From JAFDVN01 sp035758545 (GTDB taxonomy: Bacteria > Acidobacteriota > Holophagae > Holophagales > Holophagaceae), in the NCBI GenBank assembly GCA_035758545.1, contig DASTWQ010000024.1, positions 1-6,339 on the forward strand: 6,339 nt of DNA. Reading direction: 5' to 3'. Each line of letters begins with the position of its first letter. The stretch's first letter is position 1. Of this stretch, positions 1 to 5,636 are shown one piece after another. The position numbers and the translations under genes were made by a program. The notes under the pieces were generated by a model. It had not been told where the DNA came from. It was given only the letters and a program-made list of their open reading frames with translations, and searched no databases.

Positions 1-989
1 TCGCCCTGGCTGCCCAGCAGGCGCCCCAGGCCCCGGCCGGCGGCGCGGCGGCCCCCCAGGCGCCTGCGCCGAAGCCCGCGCCTCAGCCGCAGCCCAAGCC
101 CGAGGACATCGTCCTTGCCAAGGTGGGCCCCGCCGTCGTCACCGAGGCCGACTTCCAGGCCGTGCTCGCCCAGCTGCCCCAGCAGCAGCAGATGATGGTG
201 CAGATCGTCCAGGGGGCGAAGGAGGAGCTGGTCAACCGCATCGTGGAGCGCAAGCTCCTCGCCCTGGAGGCGGAAGCCAAGGGCCTGGACAAGTCCCCCG
301 AGTACCTCCGCGCCCTCGCCCAGACCCAGGACGACCTGCTGGCCCGGGAGTTCCTGCGGTCCGAGACCCCGGCCCTCCAGGCGAAGATGAAGGTGAGCGA
401 CGCGGAGGTGAAGGCCTACTACGACGCCCACGCCAAGGACTTCACCACGCCCGCCAAGGCCACGGCCCGGCACATCCTCGTGATGGTCAAGGGCCCGGCC
501 ACCCAGGGCAAGGGCATGAGCGAGGCCGAGGCGAAGAAGAAGATCGCCGAGATCCAGAAGCGCCTGAAGGCCGGCCGCAAGCTCAGGGACCTGGTCAAGC
601 AGTACAGCGACGATCCTGGCAGCAAGGACAAGGGCGGCCTCTATGAGGACTTCGATCCCAAGACCATGGATCCCGCCTTCGCGAAGGCGGTGGAGACCCA
701 GCCCCTGGGCAAGGTCGGCGCGCCGGTGAAGAGCATGTACGGCTACCACCTCATCGAGGTGGAGAAGCGCACCCCCGCCGCCCCGCAGACCTTCGAGGAG
801 GCCAAGGCCCAGGCGGAGGAGGCGGCCACCAAGGCCCGGCAGGAGCAGGTGTGGAAGGAGCTCGTCGCCGACCTGAGAAAGAAGTACCCCGTGACGATCA
901 CGATGCCCAAGGCCCAGGAGGCGCCGGCCGAGGCTCCCGCCCCGCAGGCCGCCCCTGAGGCCGGGCAGGCGCCGGAGGCCGGCAAGTGA
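1..989 (+). CDS. Exported parvulin-type (PpiC/PrsA-like) peptidyl-prolyl cis-trans isomerase, 5'-partial
   Basis: The gene is cut by the window edge: the frame is open from base 3, giving 328 visible residues up to the TGA at 987. It probably catalyses cis-trans isomerisation of proline peptide bonds and chaperones proteins outside the cytoplasm. The first visible residues (ALAAQQ) look like the end of a signal peptide, followed by a Pro/Ala/Gln-rich linker to about residue 35. A SurA_N/PrsA-like helical region follows (about 36-130). The parvulin domain (about 150-256) has the family hallmarks: ARHILV (His157), LVKQYSDDPGS, GG at 211-212 and GYHLIEV (His249). A charged helix and an Ala/Pro/Glu-rich tail (about 303-328) close the protein. 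The GTG at 123 is inside the folded N-terminal domain, so the true start lies upstream of the window. The stop overlaps the start of the next parvulin-like gene, implying co-translation. The family assignment is firm; the client proteins are unknown. Confidence 0.9.
   Translation, partial: ALAAQQAPQAPAGGAAAPQAPAPKPAPQPQPKPEDIVLAKVGPAVVTEADFQAVLAQLPQQQQMMVQIVQGAKEELVNRIVERKLLALEAEAKGLDKSPEYLRALAQTQDDLLAREFLRSETPALQAKMKVSDAEVKAYYDAHAKDFTTPAKATARHILVMVKGPATQGKGMSEAEAKKKIAEIQKRLKAGRKLRDLVKQYSDDPGSKDKGGLYEDFDPKTMDPAFAKAVETQPLGKVGAPVKSMYGYHLIEVEKRTPAAPQTFEEAKAQAEEAATKARQEQVWKELVADLRKKYPVTITMPKAQEAPAEAPAPQAAPEAGQAPEAGK
974..978 (+). promoter_or_regulatory. Shine-Dalgarno site for the overlapping GTG start at 986
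   Basis: GGAGG lies 7 bases before the GTG at 986, inside the last codons of the upstream gene. It supports this start, which overlaps the upstream stop as GTGA and suggests translational coupling of the two parvulin-like genes. Confidence 0.7.
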
Positions 990-2053
990 GGCGCGCGCTC
1001 CCCCTCGCCGCCCTCCTCGCCCTCGGGGCGGGCCTGGCCTGCAAGAAGGCCTCCACCATCCCGCCGCTGCCGGCCTCCGCCGGCGCGCAGCCCGACGCCA
1101 TCGGGAAGCTGAAGCCCGATGAGGCCGCCCGGGTCCGGGAGGAGATCCTCGTCATCGTCAACAGCCACATCATCACCCGCCGCACCCTCCAGCAGGCGGT
1201 GGAGGAGCAGAACGCCGCGCTCTACCGGCAGTTCTCCGGCGCCGAGCTGGACGAGAAGCTCAAGACCGCCCGGGAGCAGACCCTCCAGGGGCTGATCGAT
1301 TCGGACCTCCTCCAGGACAAGGCCGCGGACCTGGGCATCAAGATCTCCGACGAGCAGATGCGGGCCCAGATCGACCAGATCAAGAAGGAGAACAACTTCG
1401 CCACGGACGCGGACCTGGAGAAGGCCCTGAAGGCCAGCGTCGGCATCGGCCTGGACGACTTCATCAAGCGGCAGAAGCAGAGCTATCTCCAGCAGCAGGT
1501 GCTGGGCCGGGAGGTCTACGCCAAGATCGCCGTCGAGGATTCCGAGCTGCAGGCCTACTACCAGCAGCACCTCGCGGACTACGCCCAGCCCGCCCGGTTC
1601 CGGGTGCGGGAGCTGGTCATCGCCAAGGGCGCCACCTCCGAGGAGGCGGACGCCGCGCGCGCGAAGATGGCCGAGGTCCAGAAGGCCCTCCAGGGCGGCG
1701 CCAAGTTCGAGGACCTGGTGAAGCAGTACTCCACCGCCGCCAGCAGGGACACCGACGGCGACCTCGGCTGGATGCAGAAGGGCCTCCTCCAGGCCCAGCT
1801 GGAGCAGGCCGCCTGGGCCCTCCAGCCCGGGGGTGTGAGCCCGGTGCTGGAGACGGACAAGGACCTGATCCTCCTCCAGCTCATCGCCAAGGAGGACACT
1901 CCCCACCAGCCTCTCGCGGAGGTGAAGGACAAGATCCTCGAGAAGGTCCAGGAGCCCAAGGCCAAGAACGCCGTGGACCGGTACCTGCAGGACCTCCGCA
2001 CCCGCGCCAACATCCGCTACATGGTCCCCAAGGACGAGATCCTCAAGGGCTGA
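986..2053 (+). CDS. SurA/PpiC-like parvulin-domain probable lipoprotein chaperone, histidine-less
   Basis: A 355-residue protein, probably a periplasm-facing chaperone for envelope proteins. The N-terminus is a short basic stretch, a hydrophobic run and then AGLAC with Cys19. This fits a relaxed lipobox (Gly rather than Leu at -3), so lipoprotein export is likely but not certain. A SurA_N-like domain spans about residues 52-200, opening with ILVIVNSHIITRRTL, a close echo of the family motif VN..IIT..dL. A parvulin domain follows at about 203-303, with FEDLVKQYST and DGDLGWMQKG. The usual HILV motif reads RELV (208-211) and the second family His near the domain end is Leu or Ile (DLILLQL), so isomerase activity is doubtful. 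The GTG start has a good Shine-Dalgarno site and overlaps the upstream stop by 4 bases. The fold is clear; the loss of catalysis is inferred. Confidence 0.85.
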   Translation: MRRALPLAALLALGAGLACKKASTIPPLPASAGAQPDAIGKLKPDEAARVREEILVIVNSHIITRRTLQQAVEEQNAALYRQFSGAELDEKLKTAREQTLQGLIDSDLLQDKAADLGIKISDEQMRAQIDQIKKENNFATDADLEKALKASVGIGLDDFIKRQKQSYLQQQVLGREVYAKIAVEDSELQAYYQQHLADYAQPARFRVRELVIAKGATSEEADAARAKMAEVQKALQGGAKFEDLVKQYSTAASRDTDGDLGWMQKGLLQAQLEQAAWALQPGGVSPVLETDKDLILLQLIAKEDTPHQPLAEVKDKILEKVQEPKAKNAVDRYLQDLRTRANIRYMVPKDEILKG

Positions 2054-2068
2054 ACCCCGGACCCCGCC

Positions 2069-2389
2069 ATGCGCCTCGACGCCTATCTCAAGAAGTCCCA
2101 CCTCATCAAGCGCCGCGAGCTGGCCAACGGCCTGTGCGAGGAGGGGATGGTCCGTGTGAACGGGCATCCGCGCAAGGCGGCCTTCGACGTGAAGGTCGGG
2201 GACGAAGTGGAGTTCCCGCTCTTCAGCCGCCAGCTCAAGGTGAAGGTGCTGGGCCTGCCCGAGGGCAACGCGCCCCGGAGCGAGCAGTGGGCCTTCTTCG
2301 AGGTGCTCGAGGAGAAGCGCATCCCCCTGGACCTCGGCATCGCCGACGATCCGCTCGCTTCGCCCGGCAAGCCCCCCCGCAGCCACTGA
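2069..2389 (+). CDS. Small S4-domain RNA-binding protein, RqcP/YabO-like (Hsp15 family)
   Basis: A 106-residue cytoplasmic protein. Residues 1 to about 60 form an S4 RNA-binding domain: MRLDAYLKKSHLIKRRELAN, then GMVRVNG, then the closing VKVGDEVEF. From memory, the start matches Bacillus RqcP (YabO) more closely than E. coli Hsp15, notably the LIKRR-LA stretch. RqcP binds stalled large ribosomal subunits carrying peptidyl-tRNA and works with RqcH in C-terminal alanine tailing; Hsp15 also binds released 50S subunits. A role in ribosome rescue is therefore the best guess. The tail after about residue 85 is Pro- and charge-rich and probably disordered. The ATG lies 15 bases after the previous stop with no clear Shine-Dalgarno, so translation may depend on coupling to the upstream gene. 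Family certainty is high; RqcP rather than another S4 subgroup is moderate. Confidence 0.85.
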   Translation: MRLDAYLKKSHLIKRRELANGLCEEGMVRVNGHPRKAAFDVKVGDEVEFPLFSRQLKVKVLGLPEGNAPRSEQWAFFEVLEEKRIPLDLGIADDPLASPGKPPRSH

Positions 2390-2417
2390 GCCCCGCGCGC
2401 TGGGCTAGGCTGGAGCC

Positions 2418-3386
2418 ATGAGCGACCAGCCCCGTCTCCGCACCCTGAAGGAAGGCGACGCCTTCACCGGCCACCTGCTGGCCCTGGAAGCGGCCTACCG
2501 CACCAGCGCCAAGGGCAGCGAGTACCTGGAGCTGAAGCTGGGGGACGCCAGCGGCGATCTGAAGGGCTTCCTCTGGGACCTCCGGGCGGTGGAGGGCGAC
2601 CTGGACGCCGTGAAGGCGGACGCCTTCCTGCGGGTGAAGGGCGCCGTGAGCGCCTACAACGGCCGCCTCCAGCTCCGCCTGGACAAGGTGAAGGCGGTGC
2701 CGGATGCGGAGGTCGGGGACCTGTCGGTCTTCTTCCCCGTCAGCGCCCGGCCCGTGCCGGAGATGCTCGCGGAGCTGGACCGCTGGATCGGCTCCGTGAA
2801 GGACCCCTGGATCCGCCCGCTCCTGGAGGCCCTCTTCGTCCAGGATGGGGCCCTCCGGGAGGCCTTCTCCCGGGCTCCCGCGGCCAAGAGCATGCACCAC
2901 GCCTACCTGGGCGGGCTGCTGGAGCACACCCTCTCCATCCTCGGCATGGCGGACCGGGCCTGCGGGCACTACGCCGGCCTGAACCGGGATCTGGTCCTGG
3001 CGGGGGTGCTCCTCCACGACGTCGGCAAGACCGCGGAGCTGAGCTACGCCCGGGGCTTCGGCTACACCGACGCCGGCAACCTTCTGGGGCACATCCCCAT
3101 GGAGGCGATGTGGATCCAGAAGGCCGCGGAGGGCATCCCCGGCTTCCCGGAGGAGCTGCGCCTCCAGCTGCTCCACATCGTGCTGGCCCACCACGGCCGC
3201 CTCGAGTACGGCTCGCCGGTGCTGCCCAAGACCCCCGAGGCCCTGGTGGTCCACATGCTGGACGACCTGGACGGGAAGCTGGAAGTGATGTTCCGGGCCA
3301 TCGCGGCGGAGGGGGACGGCCACTGGTCCCCCTTCGAGCGGGCCCTGGACCGCATGATCTATCGGGTCCGGTGGCCCCAGGCCTGA
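2418..3386 (+). CDS. yhaM: 3'-5' exoribonuclease, YhaM family (OB-fold plus HD domain)
   Basis: A 322-residue cytoplasmic protein, close to the roughly 310-320 residues usual for YhaM. Family members are metal-dependent exonucleases that trim RNA (and some DNA) from the 3' end. An OB-fold nucleic-acid-binding domain covers about residues 8-95, starting LKEGDAFTGHLL and including LELKLGDASGDLKGFLWD. A linker and then an HD phosphohydrolase domain (about 155-290) follow. Visible metal-ligand candidates are HH at 160-161, H170 (GLLEH), the HD pair H200-D201 (LLHDVGK), H225 (GHIPME), HH at 258-259 and D282-D283 (HMLDDLDGK), so the enzyme looks intact. The ATG is the only usable start because a TAG lies in frame 12 bases upstream. 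A GGAG sits only 2 bases before the ATG, too close to be a normal Shine-Dalgarno site. It is probably the last gene of the operon, after the S4-domain gene. Confidence 0.9.
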   Translation: MSDQPRLRTLKEGDAFTGHLLALEAAYRTSAKGSEYLELKLGDASGDLKGFLWDLRAVEGDLDAVKADAFLRVKGAVSAYNGRLQLRLDKVKAVPDAEVGDLSVFFPVSARPVPEMLAELDRWIGSVKDPWIRPLLEALFVQDGALREAFSRAPAAKSMHHAYLGGLLEHTLSILGMADRACGHYAGLNRDLVLAGVLLHDVGKTAELSYARGFGYTDAGNLLGHIPMEAMWIQKAAEGIPGFPEELRLQLLHIVLAHHGRLEYGSPVLPKTPEALVVHMLDDLDGKLEVMFRAIAAEGDGHWSPFERALDRMIYRVRWPQA

Positions 3387-3452
3387 CCACTTGTGGCCAA
3401 GGGGTTCAGGATCGTCCAGAACTGAACGCTTTTCGGCTGGAATGCGAGAAAC

Positions 3453-3481
3453 TTGAGAATTCTAAATCTATTTAATTCAAT
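3453..3481 (+). promoter_or_regulatory. Candidate sigma70-type promoter for the 160-residue hypothetical gene
   Basis: TTGAGA (3453-3458, 5 of 6 to TTGACA) and TTCAAT (3476-3481, 4 of 6 to TATAAT) are separated by exactly 17 bases. They sit in a patch of about 23 percent GC within otherwise GC-rich DNA. Transcription would begin near 3488, leaving a leader of about 55 bases. In an AT-rich patch such matches arise easily by chance, and the same bases can form the hairpin listed at 3467-3498. Confidence 0.4.
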
Positions 3482-3498
3482 GGATAGAAATTTTTTTT
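3467..3498 (+). terminator. Weak candidate intrinsic terminator after the yhaM-like gene
   Basis: TCTATTTA (3467-3474) can pair with TGGATAGA (3481-3488) as 8 pairs including two G-U wobbles, around a 6-base loop. AA and a run of eight T's (3491-3498) follow. The T run is right for an intrinsic terminator, but the stem is AT-rich and weak, and it overlaps the candidate -10 element. It lies about 80 bases after the yhaM stop. Confidence 0.35.
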
Positions 3499-3530
3499 GA
3501 GTTGGCACAGCGGTCGCTTGGAGGGGTGCG

Positions 3531-3536
3531 AGGGGG
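3531..3536 (+). promoter_or_regulatory. Shine-Dalgarno-like site for the GTG start at 3543
   Basis: AGGGGG lies 6 bases before GTG 3543. In that frame a TGA occurs at 3498 and no start codon lies between it and 3543, so this site and this GTG define the start. Confidence 0.55.
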
Positions 3537-3542
3537 ATTCCC

Positions 3543-4025
3543 GTGAAGCGCACCCGCACCGCCAAGCGTTACGACGACAGCATCCAGCCCGGCGCCTTCG
3601 AAGGCTTCGAGCCTGAGACCCTGCAGGCCCCGGAGGCCCAGGTCCGCAGTCTGGTCCGCCGCGAGGGCGGCCGGATCCAGCTGGGCCGGGTGGAGGCCGC
3701 CCGCAGCGCCGGCGCCCGCCTGAGCTTCGACCGCCTGCGCACCAAGGCCGAGCTGCTGGCGGACCAGGTGGACTACCTCGGGGAGCGCCTGGAGATCGTG
3801 GACCACGACCGCCGGGGCATGTTCATCCAGCTCCGCAGCCTCCCGCCCATGAAGGACGAGCACGGCATCCAGTTCAACGAGATCAACCTGGGCCGGGACT
3901 CGGTGGTGGTGCAGCGCATCGCCTTCACCCGGAAGGACGAGACCAAGCAGCAGGTGGCCATGACCCTCTCCCAGGGCGCCCTGGATCGGCTCCTGTCCGA
4001 TCTTCGACAGGTGCTCGCCTCCTGA
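3543..4025 (+). CDS. Hypothetical protein of 160 residues, unrecognised family
   Basis: I do not recognise this protein. It is probably a genuine gene: it has a Shine-Dalgarno-like site, the same third-position G/C preference as its neighbours, and ends 18 bases before a strong hairpin. The N-terminus is basic (MKRTRTAKRYDD) and lacks a hydrophobic segment, so it is presumably cytoplasmic. Residues 45-80 look helical and charged (RIQLGRVEAARSAGARLSFD, then TKAELLADQVDYLGERLEIV). Residues 80-130 alternate in a beta-like way (LEIVDHDRRGMFIQLRSL, FNEINLGRDSVVVQRIAF). A C-terminal helix (about 142-158) includes LSQGALDRLLSDLRQVL. There are no cysteines, no membrane segments and no obvious catalytic motif. 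The basic N-terminus allows nucleic-acid or ribosome binding, but that is a guess. It stands alone between the yhaM-like operon and a convergent peptidase gene, and appears to have its own promoter. Confidence 0.75.
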   Translation: MKRTRTAKRYDDSIQPGAFEGFEPETLQAPEAQVRSLVRREGGRIQLGRVEAARSAGARLSFDRLRTKAELLADQVDYLGERLEIVDHDRRGMFIQLRSLPPMKDEHGIQFNEINLGRDSVVVQRIAFTRKDETKQQVAMTLSQGALDRLLSDLRQVLAS

Positions 4026-4042
4026 GTCCGGGATCGGGAACT

Positions 4043-4082
4043 TCCATGGAAAGGCCCCCGGAACTGGGGGCCTTCCCATGGA
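4043..4082. terminator. Long inverted repeat between convergent genes, candidate bidirectional terminator
   Basis: The arms 4043-4059 and 4066-4082 pair over 17 positions with one A-C mismatch: 9 inner pairs with core AAGGCCCCC/GGGGGCCTT, and 7 outer pairs with core CCATGG. The loop is 6 bases (GGAACT). It lies 18 bases after the + strand stop at 4025 and 11 bases from the - strand stop at 4093, the expected place for a terminator shared by convergent genes. Neither strand has a true T run after the stem, so efficiency is uncertain. Confidence 0.65.
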
Positions 4083-4092
4083 CCGGCATCGA

Positions 4093-5538
4093 TCAGGGGG
4101 TCCCGGCAGGACGGTGGGCCAAGCGCTCGGGGGCATTGGCCAGGCCCCAGGCGGTGACCGCCAGGGCCTGGGCGCCCTGGACCAGGCCCGCCCGGTCCAC
4201 GTGGTCGAAGGTGTCCAGCTGGCTGTGGTGGGTGACCGTCAGGTAGTCCGCGAAGGCCTGGTAGGCGAAGAAGGCCGGCACCCCCGCCTGGGCGAAGGGC
4301 CAGTCGTCCGAGGACTCCGGCAGGCCGCCGAAGAACAGCTCGTGGCAGCCGATGACGCTGGCGGGGGCCATGGCGGCGGCCAGGGCGGGGGCGAGGTCCT
4401 CCCGGCCCTGCAGCGTCCAGCCCTTGATGGCGCCGGTCCCGAAGTCGTCCACCAGCACCGCCTGGAGGTCCTTCAGCTCCGCCGCATGGGCCTTCACGTA
4501 GGCCTGGGAGCCGAGGAGGCCCTGCTCCTCGCCGCTGAAGAGGACGATGCGGATCGTGCGCTTGGGGCGCAGTCCCAGGGCCTTGATCGCCCGCAGGACC
4601 TCCATGGCCGCGACGGTGCCGGTGCCGTTGTCCGTGGCGCCGGTGCCGAGATCCCAGGCGTCCATGTGCCCGCCCACGATCACCACCTGCTCCGGCCATT
4701 CGGAGCCCTTGATCTCCGCGACGAGGTTGTAGGCCTCCACCGGGGCCGGGCCGGTGGCGCCGCCGATCTGCAGCTCCATGCGGATGGGCTCGCCCCGCCG
4801 CGCGAGGCGCGCCAGCAGCGCCGCGTGCTCCTGGGCGATGAAGGCCGTGGGCTGGTGGGTCAGGCCCTCGCCCTCCACGGGGCTGCCGGCCATGGTCATC
4901 GTGTCCCCGTCCTTCTCGGAGGGGGTGAGGATCGCCAGGGGATGCTCCCTCCGCAGCTCCGCGCGGAGCCGCCGGTAGGCCTCCCGCTGGGGCGCGGGCA
5001 GGTCCTCGGGCCGCGGCAGCCGGCCCTGGAGGACGATGCGGCCCACCAGCTTCCCCCGGAGGGCCTCCGCCTGGGCCAGGGTGTCCGCCTGCTCCACGGT
5101 CACGTCCGCCTGGATGGGGCCGCCGGTGGAGGGCGTCCAGCCCAGGGCGGCGATCTCGAGCCGCTGCCCGCCCTGGGTCAGCAGCCGGGCGCGGTCCTCG
5201 CCCCGGGTCCAGGGGCGGCCGAAGGCGTAGGCCTCCTCGTGGGCCGCCTCCCCGCCGTAGGCCTGGAGCTTCGCCAGGGCCCACCGCTGGGCCTTCCGGA
5301 GCGATTCGGAGCCGGTCAGCCGGGGGCCGTAGCTGTCGCAAAGGGTCTCGAGGTTGGCCATGGCCTCCTGGTGGGCGGCGATCTCCTCCATGAGCCGGAC
5401 CGCGTCCGTGCGGGGGAGGGTGTCCGCCTGGAAGAGGCCGGGGAAGGTGGGGGTCGCCGGGACCTGGGCGCGGATGGGTGCCGGGGCCTGCCCCAGCAGG
5501 GCGGCGGAGGCGGCGAGGCAGAGCAGGAGGCGGGGCAT
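4093..5538 (-). CDS. Secreted M28-family metallopeptidase, carboxypeptidase Q-like
   Basis: A 481-residue zinc exopeptidase, probably cleaving residues from peptides outside the cytoplasm. A signal peptide is visible (MPRLLLCLAASAALLGQ, cleavage perhaps after IRA at 24). The N-terminal part (about 60-130) has ETLCDSYGPRLTGSESL, typical of the animal carboxypeptidase Q (PGCP) group. Residues about 130-260 form a protease-associated-like insert. The catalytic domain carries the full di-zinc set: H291 (GGHMD), bridging D303 (GATDNGTG), general base E337 and ligand E338 (SGEEQGLLGS), D364 (VLVDDFGTG) and H438 (THHSQLDTFDH). The ATG at 5538 has GAGGA (5543-5547) 4 bases upstream. A possible -10 (TAGGAT, 5564-5569, - strand) has no good -35. 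It follows a paralogous peptidase gene after a 98-base gap that contains a strong hairpin, so it may be separately transcribed. Substrate preference, aminopeptidase or carboxypeptidase, cannot be read from sequence. Confidence 0.9.
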   Translation of the reverse strand: MPRLLLCLAASAALLGQAPAPIRAQVPATPTFPGLFQADTLPRTDAVRLMEEIAAHQEAMANLETLCDSYGPRLTGSESLRKAQRWALAKLQAYGGEAAHEEAYAFGRPWTRGEDRARLLTQGGQRLEIAALGWTPSTGGPIQADVTVEQADTLAQAEALRGKLVGRIVLQGRLPRPEDLPAPQREAYRRLRAELRREHPLAILTPSEKDGDTMTMAGSPVEGEGLTHQPTAFIAQEHAALLARLARRGEPIRMELQIGGATGPAPVEAYNLVAEIKGSEWPEQVVIVGGHMDAWDLGTGATDNGTGTVAAMEVLRAIKALGLRPKRTIRIVLFSGEEQGLLGSQAYVKAHAAELKDLQAVLVDDFGTGAIKGWTLQGREDLAPALAAAMAPASVIGCHELFFGGLPESSDDWPFAQAGVPAFFAYQAFADYLTVTHHSQLDTFDHVDRAGLVQGAQALAVTAWGLANAPERLAHRPAGTP

Positions 5539-5592
5539 GCGGTCCTCGAGGAAAGGGCTCTACATCCTACGGGATGGGCGGTGCTCCGGAAG

Positions 5593-5620
5593 GGAACGGG
5601 CCCCCGAGGGGGCCCGTTCC
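5593..5620 (-). terminator. Perfect 13-bp hairpin after the upstream peptidase gene
   Basis: The arms 5593-5605 and 5608-5620 are perfect inverted complements (GGAACGGGCCCCC on the left) around a 2-base centre, in practice a CGAG tetraloop. On the - strand it begins 16 bases after the stop codon ending at 5637 and precedes the next gene by about 54 bases. Only CTTCC follows, so it lacks a U tract. It may end the transcript, stabilise its 3' end, or attenuate read-through into the second peptidase gene. Confidence 0.6.
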
Positions 5621-5636
5621 TGCGGTGGAAGCCCGC

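Noticed and set aside
743..2386. 547-codon open frame on the - strand opposite the two parvulin-like genes and the S4 gene
   Set aside because: It spans three well-supported + strand genes, has Leu/Gly/Val-rich low-complexity content and no domain motif. This is typical of a shadow frame created by high third-position GC.
2389..2406. AGCCC/GGGCT inverted repeat between the S4 and yhaM-like genes
   Set aside because: Only 5 pairs with an 8-base loop and no T run, and it lies within a probable operon. Chance is the best explanation.
2235..3323. 362-codon - strand frame opposite the yhaM-like gene
   Set aside because: It is a shadow of a gene with clear OB-fold and HD motifs, and its composition is unlike a real protein.
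3404..3427. GTTCAG/CTGAAC inverted repeat shortly after the yhaM-like stop
   Set aside because: Six pairs around a 12-base loop, followed only by GCTTTT. It is too weak to list as a terminator.
3773..5341. 522-codon - strand frame overlapping the peptidase in a different frame
   Set aside because: It is extremely rich in Gly/Pro/Arg and shares bases with the correctly framed peptidase, so it is an artefact of GC content.
5564..5569. TAGGAT as a -10 element for the complete peptidase gene, - strand
   Set aside because: It matches 4 of 6 bases and sits at a plausible distance, but no acceptable -35 lies 16-18 bases upstream, so it is not listed as a promoter.
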